Shown piece after piece: positions 46,501 to 58,500 of a stretch of DNA of 64,000 nt. The notes beneath the pieces were generated by a model, which was given only the letters and a program-made list of their open reading frames with translations, was not told where the DNA came from and made no database searches. The DNA lies in the NCBI RefSeq assembly GCF_030463565.1, contig NC_134651.1, positions 11,606,734 through 11,670,733 of the forward strand. Reading direction: 5' to 3'. The stretch's first letter is position 1. Every line of letters starts with the position of its first letter. The translations under genes were made by a program, and so were the position numbers. Source of the DNA: Pelecanus crispus (lineage: Eukaryota; Chordata; Aves; Pelecaniformes; Pelecanidae).

Positions 46501-49500
46501 TGCTGTCTCCTCAGAAGTATCAGTGCTGTCTTGTATTGTTACACCCTTTCAGTCACCTGAAGGTGAAAAGGGAGATCAGGAAAAGCACTTGACCTCATGT
46601 ACGGGCGAAAATTATAAAAATGGAGTTAAACACTATATTAAACTTCAAAAATTTTAATTGAATGTCTGTGACCTTGAAATGCCAGCCAACAGCTGTGGCT
46701 TTGCTAATGAGCATTGTGATGGTTATAACTAGAAAGGAGGTGCTGCAGACTTCCTGTGTGGGTTATTTTTTGATATCAGATAGATCCTTCAAGGGTCTTC
46801 CTTTTTTTTATTTTGATAAATCCTGCATCTGGCACAATATCCAAACCCGTAACCTGGCAAGACAGCTGCATGTGTCAGACTGCGTTGTAATAACCATCAG
46901 AATGTACTAGTATAGGTGAGATACTATTTATCTCCAGTGAGTATTTGCTGCCATTTGATCAGCTACCAAAACTTTCAAGTTCGGGTTGAGGAGCAAAGAA
47001 GTTTTTTGATTACTAAACATAATCAGTTTAACTCCAGGTCTGAACAATGTACCTGTTTGCAACTGTTCAGAGCTATTCTTCCTGTTTGGGAGATGGGGAA
47101 ACTTGCTATCTTAGTGGAGTACAGCTTGACAGTTTGGTCAGTTATTGGAGGGGGGAGTGGTAAGCTATTGGAGGTAAGTTTCCCGATTTCCCAGTTGGCT
47201 CCAGTTGCAGCCTGCCCCGTGCTGTCGCACGCTGGCTGCAGCAGGGCCGCCGGCACTGCAGTGGGACCAGTGACAGAAGCTGTTCTTTAGAATTTTCAGG
47301 ATGGCTGTTTTCTGCGTCAGAATGAGACAGTCCTGCTGGGCAGAGCCAACGCCAAGAGCAAAGGTAAGGTAATGTTTATTCAATGGGAATGCTTAAGACA
47401 GCCAAGCAGCTAGTAGCAACTACTACGGTAATAGTCACAGGAGTTCCTTTATCGCCATTAGCTTGAGTTTTAGTTTTTGTACTGTAACTTTCTTGTTTTG
47501 TAAATAACTTTATGCTGGATTCTTGTCATTAAACTAGTTGAATTCAAATAGTATGTGTTCAGATGTAAATGTTAATTCTGTGTGACTTTTTTCCCTTCCC
47601 TTTTCAAAATTCTTTAATCTGCTGTTCCCTCTTTTCTTTCTTCCGGGGGGGAAAAATTGGGGGTATAATGTAAGCTGGTCTCTATTTCATCATGGGAGAT
47701 GCTGAATCTATAAAGTAGTGCTGAAAAATTGCACTAAAAAGTTTTGGGAGGAATGAGACCCCAGGAAACATCTGCTATCTTTATACATCCTCTCTTGGAG
47801 ACTTTCAGCAATGCTGTGGTGTGCGAGAAAATGCTTGCAGTCTGCGACCATGCTGAGTTACAGCTCGTGAGGAAAAAGGGGGATTTTCACCCCAATTGCT
47901 CAGTGACTCAGTTGCATGTGTTGGATTGAATACTGGAAAAAGAAGTCAGTAATCTCCTTAGTAACTGCAAACCAACTGTATGCAGTTGTGGTCCAAACAG
48001 TCAATGTAAAACTAAATCAAAGTAAGGAGAAAGTTGGAATGCAATAGATCTGTGAATGTGAGCTCCTCACATTTGTTCAGGGATCGGTATGTAAATTTTC
48101 TCAGTGGCCATTCTAGAACCTGATGGACATCTGGCTTTAATTCACACCTGTGAAAAAGAAAGAGCAAAATTTTTTACAGCACGTTTCCTTGGTTCTGACG
48201 TGCAGAATTATTTTCCTCAGAACAGATGAATTTGATCTCCATTTTTTTCTGTTATTTGGTGCTGGGCTATAGCTATAAATACCTTTGCTGAAGTAGTGGG
48301 GCTTTGTTTTTTTCCTCTCTCTTCAAACTATACAGAACTCTTATTTGTAAAACCTGGTTTAGCCAAGAGGACTTCAACGGACTATGATGTGAAAGGCTTC
48401 TCAAGTATTTTCTTTGGTCTCGGATTTTTTTTTTTGTTGCTTTTTATTGCGGGCAAAGGTAATTCTCTGCTCTGTACTAGCATATCAAAAGCACCAGTAG
48501 CGTAAAGCATCATTTGTTGAAAAGCTCTCTAGGAAATCTTTTGCTGTCTATGAAGCCTTATTGTAGGATACTTTTTAAACCAGATTTCAGAATTTGTGCA
48601 GCCTCAGAAGCCTCCTCTGTTGGCACCTGCAAGTTTGACTTCTTTTGGACTTCATGGACAAATACTGTTTTGTTTTTGTATCTTTATAATTTTGTGTGTA
48701 GTTTCAATTCTAGTTTATGTTAGAGGCTAAGACTGACTGTTAGATATTAGCCCTTTATAATTATCCTGTATGTGCAGATTGTATGTTTATACAATGATCT
48801 ACCTGTTGTACAGTGTTTTTGAGATGTTACCATTTAAGATGGCACTTTATTTCAAATAAAAGCCTATTGTTTCGCAGTCAATAGTATTTAATATTGCTGG
48901 TGATTGTGAGTTGTATGATGTTATATTGTGCCGTTGGACCACAAAGAGCTGGAGGTGGGAATCGATGGTTCTGGGGGCTGTCCTCTTTCTGCAGGTGATG
49001 TTTGAAATGTGATTCCTGAGGTAAAGTGTTTATGTTTTTGGGGGGAGAGGGTATGGGGAGGGATCGAATGGTTAATTTTTTGTCTTTTTTTTTTTTTATC
49101 CCCTGTCCCCAATGATTTGTGGTATTGCGTACCTTGTGCTTTCTGCTTGTTTGTTTCTTTACTATTAAACTGCTGATGTTTATTTCCAGGAATGTTTTGC
49201 AAATGTCCTTCTCACTCTTCCCCTCTACAACTGTAGGTACATTGTTCCTTTTTATCAAATAAGCACGTTTGAAGCAAACCAAAGATAAAATAAAAAGGTC
49301 TTAATGTCACGTAAAGGAATGTTTCTTAATGTGCGCAGATGTATAAGTAGTGACTATATTTTAAAACTCTTCTATATGATAATGCATTGCTTCCAGCTAA
49401 CTGACAGATTTATGTTAAGTTAGAAGACACGGAGGATTAGAAGCGTGCTGCGAGGAATGTGGTTCCAAATTAAACTCTCTTTACTTACTAAATTTGACTC

Positions 49501-52500
49501 AGTGCTTGGCTCTCAGCAGGGCTTTGTGTTACAGTACTTCTTGTATTGACACCTTTTACTTCTAGAAAGAAGATGCTTTCTATTTCAAACGGCTCTTTTA
49601 AAAGCAAAGTAGCCTACTTATTTCTAACTTAACATAAAGTTGTTGCATGGTCTTCTGGGATGATGGGGTGTTCATGCAAGTTTGCATTTCTTCCTGTAGG
49701 CGTTCGTTGTGAAACATCTTTTGGAGTATACCCAACAGAGTGAGTCCAACCTGCAGTACAGCTTGTTTTTAGTTTTTGGCATCTTTATGACGGAAATAGT
49801 GCGATCTTGGTCCCTTGCGCTAACCTGGGCTTTGAATTACCGCACGGGGGTTAGACTGCGTGGAGCTATCTTGACAATGGCATTTAAGAAAATTCTTAAG
49901 CTGAAGAACATCAAGGAGAAGTCTCTTGGAGAGGTAAGCTGCAGCATAATTTTGGAAATTGAGGTGTGAAAAGGGATATGCAATGTATTCCTTTGAGAAA
50001 GAGCTGGGCCTTAAATCTAAATAATCTGTTATGTGTATTTTTCAGCTCATAAATGTATGTTCCAATGATGGTCAAAGGATGTTTGAAGCTGCAGCAGTTG
50101 GCAGTTTGTTGGCTGGGGGCCCTATTGTGGCCATCTTAGGAATGGTTTATAACGTGATTATTCTGGGTCCAACAGGCTTCTTGGGCTCTGCTGTCTTCAT
50201 CCTTTTCTACCCAGCAATGGTGAGTAGGAAAGAGTTAAGACTTGCTTCATTTTTATTAGGTCAGACATATGTATAGTTCTGAAAAGAAGGTGTTGAAATG
50301 TGCTAGATTTAGCTCGCTTATGGCACTGCATGTTATTGAAGGTGTTTCTAAAGATGGTATATGAAGCAGAAATTTGGAAACAGGAAGCTCAAAATCATAA
50401 AGAAAATTAGAAAATGGAAATAGGAAAACTGATAAATTTGACTGAGATAAATATGCATAGCTAAATTAAACTGCAGAATGCTCAGGTGCTTGTGGTCAAG
50501 GTTGGAAAGACACAAGGCCTCCAGCTTGTGTACAGGAGCTCAGTGTTGCATGAGCACATCGCTCTTGATTTCAATGAATGATGCTGAAAAGCACTGCATC
50601 TGGGAGAGGGTGTTTTTGATTAGTTACTCCGGCCTCTACTTCTGGTGAGCTGTGAAATAGGCTAGTTCAAGCCAAAATCTTCTTGCCTCTAAAATGTCCT
50701 GTAAGGCTGCTGAAGATTTGTCTCTGTATTCATAATACAAATTTTGAAAAGCATGGAGGCTGAATACTGTGAGGTCCATTTTGGTCCAATTTATCTGGCC
50801 AACAGTAAGGATTAAAATAACGGGAGTTATATTTTAAAGAGGGTAACAAGGAGTGGAGCTTGAGCATCTTTTCCAGTTCTCGGCAGTCCTTCTCTATTGA
50901 TGGTGACTCCAAAAGAGATTGCAGGAGTATGAAGAAAGGCAAGGAGCTGAAAAGTTCCTAAAGTAGTGTGTTTGGTTTGCATTTCAGACCAGGAATGGGA
51001 TGAGTAATGGTTTTAAACTAAAGGAGGACAGATTTAGACTGGATATAAGGAAGAAATTTTTTACAATGAGGGTGGTCAAGCACTGGCACAGGTTGCCCAG
51101 AGAGGCAGTGGAGGCCCCAGGCCTGGAAACATTCAAGGTCAGGTTGGACGGGGCTCTGGGCAACCTGATCTGGTTAGAGATGTCCCTGCTCACTGCAGGG
51201 GGGCTGGGCTAGATGGCTTCTAAAGGTCCCTTCCAACCCAAAGGATTCTATGAATGTAAGAGGAGCAGATACTTAGAAACACATGAACAACTATTTATTT
51301 TTAGATTGGTTTAGTAAAAATGTTAAAACTGTTTTACCACCTTTTATAGCACTGGCATATGGCAGAAATTGATCTGGCTGTGCAGACTCCAGCTTGCTCT
51401 TTTGCCTTATGTGGGACCAGGTTAAAAGGTTGGCTAAAATGGGTTCTACTGTTCATTTGCCATGAGGGTCAACTTGGTGTGTCTTTAAGTTAATGTGCTT
51501 GTAAGTCTTTGTGCTTCAGAATCTTTAACAAATCTGGTACTGTTCAATGTTGGTAAAAGCACACACCTTTATTTTCACAAATTTTATTTTTGTCGAAACT
51601 TGCTATCTGAGTAGTGCTCAGTGCAGATGGGGTGGGAGGATATGAATAGTGTTTCCAGCCTGACTTTTATGTTAGAATAACAGTCTCCTTGCCCCAACCC
51701 TGAATCCCCTTTTCAGATGCCAAATTGGCTTTCTCTGGTAATTAGGAGTTGAATGTACTTGCTCCTTCTGAGTTGCCATTAATGTTGCATGGTGTTGCCT
51801 TTTGTTTCAGATGTTTGTATCACGCCTCACAGCTTATTTCAGAAGAAAATGTGTATCAACAACAGATGAGCGTGTGCAAAAGATGAATGAAGTTCTTAAT
51901 TACATTAAGTTCATTAAAATGTATGCCTGGGTCAAACCATTTTCTCAGAATGTTCAAAGTGAGTTCACGCAATCTGTAAATGTTTCCTTTTGTGCAGATG
52001 CCGCATTGCTTAGTACCCTGGTGCATCCTCCTAGCTTGGTACCATAGATGTTGATGTACGTGCAGTGTAATAACACTTTCATCCTTCAGGCTTCCTATTT
52101 GTTATGCATGATGGGTTGGACAAACAGACCTGCTTCTAAAGTTTCACCTTCTAGCATAATGATGTTTGTGTCTTGGCACTAATATTAAATTTTAAAATTT
52201 TGTTCCATTTTTTATCATTGAATAAATGTGCTGGCTGCTCAATTTTTAAATAAAAAGACCTCTGTTCTTATGGAGATTTACAGACCATTGTAGTTTGCTC
52301 CTTTGTAACTGCAGTCTTTATAAGAAAGTATATAATGTGATAAATGCCAAAGCGTAGAGTTAGGCCTCTCTTACTCAGTGTTTATAGTGCTATGGTAGTG
52401 TCTCTTGTGTATGTACCCCCTGAATCATACTTCAAATGTGGTGCTCCTATTTATATTTCTAGAAATTCGTGAGGAAGAACGTAAAATCTTAGAGCGTGCG

Positions 52501-55500
52501 GGCTACTTCCAGAGCATCACTGTGGGTGTGGCTCCCATAGTTGTAGTCATTGCCAGTGTGGTGACCTTTTCTGTCCATATGATCCTTGGCTACGATCTTA
52601 CAGCAGCTCAGGTAACTTACTGCTGTTGAAAATATTCTTTACGATATTGCTACAGTAGCTTTTCTGCTAAGTCATTTCTCTTCATGGTGCTCTTTGCTTT
52701 GTGGCTGTGCCTGTGTGGCCAGGCTGTAGCCTTGTTTGCAGAAGTGAACATCTGATGGGTGTGACAGCAGCAGATGTAGTCTTACATTTTGCACAAAAAG
52801 CTCTCAGTGCTGTTTCAGTCCTGACCTTCCCCAGAACAGGTTTTGAGCTGAATGTAAAGGAGCGCTCCTGTTTGCTATTCAGATAGGGCATTAGGATTAC
52901 TGGATGTTTTTGTTTTATGGTGTGCTTAGATGCAAACAGCTCAAATGTTTTACAACAGGATTTGAATGTGGGTCTTCACAAGTAATAGGCTAATGCAGAA
53001 TTTGCTAGCTGCTGCTTTCGGTAGACCTATAAACACTGAAGATGTCTATCTTGGTCTGTTACAAAGCACTGGAGAAAGAGTTGGGTAGATGTGCAGTTTT
53101 CTGCTGTTCGAGAATATGTTGAATATTTAAATGGTTATTGGGACTTTTCTGTGGCTTTGATTTGCTGCTGTGACATTTCAGCTTTTAGAAGGTTGGAGTT
53201 GTTAATATATTGCATCCAAATGTGATTCTCTTTCTTGTCTCATTTTTAGGCATTCACAGTGGTCACTGTGTTTAATTCAATGACTTTTGCTCTAAAAGTA
53301 ACACCTTTCTCAGTGAAGTCTCTATCTGAGGCATCTGTTTCTGTTGACAGATTTAAGGTAAGCAGTCATTTGGCCTTGCAGTTTTAAGTGTAAGTGTGGA
53401 GTGTTGTATTCTATTATGTATCTATTGTATAATAGATACATTCTACAATATGTATCTATTATACAATAGGTGCTAAGGGGACATTTGAAAGGTAATGTTG
53501 TTTTAATGACTGAAGAGTTCTTTTTCTTTACACTTAGCACTCCAGATTATTGGATTCTGCAAAAGAGATACAAATCTAGTGAAGGAATATTAGAAGTTTA
53601 AGATAATACCAGTGTGGGAAGCAAAATATTCTTATTTAATGATTTTAGGATTTTGATGTTAGCCACTGTAAGAGATAGAATACAGGACTAGGTGGCTCAC
53701 AGTATAATAATTCTTAAACTCCCTTTTAAGACCACCTCCATGAAAAGGCAATGCAACATGTCTGCAATGAAATTTCATGTTTTGCTAATGAAACTCTTTT
53801 TGGAAATGTCATGTATTATGTAGGCAGCTTTGCACAAACCAGTTGAGTTTTATTTGTAGTCATAAAAAACTAAAGTTTCATGTTTCCAGACCAGAATAAA
53901 TGACTGAGACTTGACTATATGAAAAAAATGTTGTGATCTGATGGAACAGAATCTATGGCAGAAAATTAAAACCCTTATAACAAACAATGCTATCTCATTC
54001 TTCAATCCCTGTGAAGTGAATACACGGTGTGTACTTTAGTATGAACTCAGAGGACAGGCCTTTATTTTGTCTTCAATCTTGAAGACAATAGTGCATTGCA
54101 CATTGCAGAAATTTCCAAATAGGATTCCACAAACATTGGCAGATATTTGGATTCTGTGTAACGCATTCACAAAATAAATCTGGGTGTGAGAAGAATGGGA
54201 TCTGCAGAATGGTTTTGGGATCCCATTGCTTTTGAGCATTTTTGTTTCATCTTCTGAGTCATCCTAAATCAGGCTTTCTTAAATCCAAATGCACTGAAGG
54301 GAGTTTGGGGGCAGGAAGAGAAGGAGAGGGGAAATTGTAATATCTGCCAGCTTGACTGTAAACAGTGTAATCTGTGTAGGGAGTGTAACACAAGGTGGGG
54401 ATACTGTAACATCACAGTAAAAATGTAACTGACTTTTTGGCTCTGTAAATGAGTATGAGCTTTCTTATGAATGTATGATTTGGGCATAGCAATTGCAAGA
54501 GTAAGGCTGAGAATTGAGAAGTCTTTAATTGCAAAAGGCTTCTTAGTTCAAAACATAAATTATGTAAGTGGAAAATATTTTATCTTGTAATTAAACTGTG
54601 TGAAAAATCTCTTCCTAATCTGTGTTGATTGTAAATACTGATGGATGTGGTGGAAAACATGATACAATGGACTTAATGGCTTACTTCTTACTGTCAAGCA
54701 GCCCAAGATAGGTCAACTAAATTTGTGTGAGATGACTTTTTCACAGCAGAAAACTTGAAGGCTAAAGGCTGAAGTTAAAAGTCATTCCATCTCCTTCCAT
54801 AATTAGTTGGTGTGCAGGACAAGTCAGTCACTTTTCCTCAGAGTGACCTCTCCTCTCCAATCCGTGCATTCTACTCATGTTTTTAATCTGAAATTACAGA
54901 GCTGCAGTTGCAAACAGTGATAAAAGAATAAGCCGCTCTCATCTTGCATCCAGAGTATTGCAGTTCTGTAAAAGTCTTAGTGTATCTAAGTGCTTCCACC
55001 ACATCCAGGAATACCCCGGCCACTTAGCAGGCCTGGAGTTAGTTTACACTAATGAGCTACCTTTTGCTCTTCAGCTTCCTCCTACTATATAGCCTGATGT
55101 GTTTTGCTGCGTGAGTGTGCCATAGGCTTGTCTCCCAGTCTTGATCAGGTGTCTCATCTTTACACCTCTCTCACAACTCCTATCAGAGTTTATTTCTAAT
55201 GGAAGAGGTTCATATGATAAAGAAAAAACCAGCCAATCCTCATACCGCGATAGAGGTGAAAAATGCTACCTTGGCTTGGGACTTCTCCCACGCCAGCGTC
55301 CAGAGCTCACCAAAGTTGACCCCCAAAGTGAAAAAAGACAAGAAAGTCACCAAGGGCAAGAAAGAGAAAATGAAGCTGCAGAATGAGGGACAGCAAGCTG
55401 TGCTGGCAGAGCAGAAGGGCCATCTTCTAGTGGACAATGATGACCATCCTAGCCCTGAAGAGGAGAACAAAATCATCCACCTGGTTAACCTTCGGCTTCA

Positions 55501-58500
55501 GAGGACTCTCTACAACATTGACTTGGAGATAGAAAAGGTAAGAGAAGAAAGGAGGATGTCTGAGCATTCAGAAGGCCTCATTTTTAGCTGTCCCTTGGAA
55601 TAGAGTGCTGTGTATTTTTGCCTGAAATGGAGCATATTGCTTTTGTGCACTCCTGTAATATCCATGGCAACTGCAGTATCCAGGATGCAGTGTCTGATCT
55701 TGATGTAAACAGCTGTGCCATTTTAGCACACTAAATCTTTGCAAACAGCCTGTGAAACAACTGCAGGTTATATAGCTTTCACATCTAACTGATGGTTTTG
55801 CTGTTTGTAGCTCTCAGTGCAACATACGAGCCATTGAGCTTAAAGAATGAGCAGGGCAACGGGGGTATCAGTGGGGTATTGGTAGATGGCATATTCATGC
55901 AGCCGTTTGATAATTTTGCAGGGTTTCAGCTATATTCTGGGTGAACGTTTTAGGTGATTAGGTGTTCTAATGGAGCATAACTGCTTTTCATTGAAGAATG
56001 TGCAATTTTCTTCCTTGAGAATTTTTGTACAGTAAAAGGACACAGAGGTTTTCAAGAATTCGTAAGCAGTTGGAGTCCTCATTCCAAGACGGGTAAAAGC
56101 ATGTAAAATGTCAAAAAAAAAGCATTGGACTTAATACATGACAGCTACAAATACAAAAGTGTTGCAGTCTGGCAGTTGGATGTTTAGTAATGGGATCCAT
56201 GCATTTATCAAGATATTTATGGTTAAATTATCTCCTGTAGTCATATGAATAGAGGGATAGTTTAAACTATTTAAACTATAAAAAAACTCTGTATTTTAAG
56301 CTTTTGAGGAGAGTGCATATAGTTTAAAAAATAGCTTTGAAAAAGGAGTACACAGTTACTTGAAAATGTAAAGGTTAGTTTGCAGTCAGAAGTTTGTAAA
56401 TGAGAGGAGGCCAACAATGTGTTCCACAACCCTTTTTGTCCACTTTACCTTTTTTTACAAAAGGAACAACCATAGTTTTGATGAATTCATTGTTCAGTGT
56501 GGGTATCAACCCACCCATTTTATTGCAGAGAAATGCTTCAAAGTGACTGGATTCTGGCTAGCCTTTTCTTGATATGTGTTCCTTAGCAAACTGCATCTCA
56601 TAGGCACGGAGTTTTACTGGACCCATATATCCTAAATTCTGCTTTTCTTTCAGTCTTCCCCTCTTTATATCTTTCCTTACAACTCTCAAAAACATCTTGG
56701 TGCATTCTGCTCAGGCAGGCCTCGGTGCTTTTGGCTGAATGCAGCATTCTCTGGGGTTGTATCAGGCCCAGTCAAAGGGAAGCTGATCTTAAAATACATT
56801 CCTTTTTGCCTTTAGAGTTGATTCAGTTTTAGTCCGTTGTGGGATAGAATTTAATCTTTATTATTTGAGAGTTAAAATATTGACTGTCTTGCTTTTTTGT
56901 CTGTTATGTCCCTTTTCAGCTGTCATTAGGGTCTAGCTGTCCCCTCGGAGGTACTGAAGGTAATCCAAATTCTGAAACAGATGGAGAATGTAAGAAATGA
57001 GTACCATCTTTTTTTTTTTTTTTTTTTTTTTTTTCCTGTCTAGGGAAAACTTGTTGGAATTTGTGGCAGTGTGGGAAGTGGAAAAACCTCACTTATCTCA
57101 GCAATTTTAGGACAGGTGAGAAATTCTGTTTTGACTACTTCTGCTCTTCTTTCCTATCTCTTATTTGACTTATTTGTACTCTGTAGAAGAAAGTCTATTC
57201 TAAACATGGAAGAGCATAATTTCACAGCTTATCTTTAATTTCAGATGACCCTGTTGGAGGGTAGCATTGCAGTAAGTGGAACGTTTGCATATGTGGCCCA
57301 GCAGGCCTGGATTCTCAATGCTACACTTCGGGACAACATTCTTTTTGGCAAGGAATATGATGAAGAAAGGTTTGTCAGAACTGTTTGCTGATTTTCATGA
57401 AAGCTTAGTAATTCTTGGCCCAAGGGTAGGAAAACTTAATGCAGAGTACACTGCAGTTAAAGCCTATGTATCCTTTTAGAGTCTGTCTTTCAGACTCCTT
57501 TAAGTCTCATTTAAGAGCCTGCCTCTCTTGCATGTGGTCACTGTGGCTGATGGCTGTCAGTGCGTCTGTCACTGCTCATTTGCAGTGAGGGCTGTACCTC
57601 ATGCGGGAGTACTGTCTGATCTCTGTTCTTAGCAGCTGCTGTGGAGCAGCACTGAAGTGGCATTTGCTCTTGCTGTCCTGGCCTTGCCCTCTTTAAAAAA
57701 AAAACCAGCTGTTTGCAATGTACTGGCATCTTCCATGGGCCTTCACTGCAGCCTGTGCTAGCTATCCCTGGAAAAAAATTGCCTCCTTACCTTTGCTGTC
57801 CTTCAGAAGTAGGTGATTAATTATTATCCTTAGTTTTCTCCTGGGACCAAGACAGATCATTTGTTTTAGGCTGCTGGAATGTCTGTTATTGGTGTAGAAA
57901 GTGAGATAATGCTGTACTAGCTAGATACTTGAGGGGGAAAAAAAAGAGTGTTCTTACTACATTTCTTATTGTTCTTTAGATACAATACGGTGTTGAACGG
58001 TTGCTGTCTAAGGCCTGACCTAGCCATCCTTCCAAATGGGGACCTGACAGAGGTATAAATTTTGCTTATAGTAAACTGATTAGTAGATGGAGAAAAGTAG
58101 AGTTTTGGTTTGGTAGACTAGACTGGACTGAGGGGAACGTCAGTCTGGTATGCATATAAGCCAAGCTGTGTTGAATGCACCTTCTTGGGCTGAGCTTATC
58201 AATGCAGGCCCTGGGCTATTGAGACTTGTACCATGTTTTTGACTCAGATTTTGACAATTTGGGAGGTTGTTTTATTGTGTTGTAAATTTAGCTGCCTTAA
58301 CAGGACCTATCTGAACTTGATTTAAAATAGCTAAGAAAAAAGCATGGCTATGTTAATACAAAAAAAGTAAAATAAGCAAAAAAGTACTGCCACATTTCAA
58401 GCATATTAACCTTGAGTTTGAATCTATAACACACACAGAGAAGTGGACACCTAAACTAGAATATATGTGTGTATTAATACATAATATTATAGGGGGGGTG

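Larger units (their letters stand above)
45037..49699 (+). other. ABCC5: ABCC5 intron 5
   Basis: A 4.66-kb intron, mostly AT-rich. It contains an exon-like 64-nt segment (47300-47363), a terminal-exon-like segment starting at 48336 and two AATAAA signals (48855-48860 and 49289-49294). See the separate entries. Confidence 0.85.

Noticed and set aside
51000-51212. Short open frames on both strands near 51 kb
   Set aside because: They fall entirely inside the CR1 3' fragment and are CR1 non-coding sequence.
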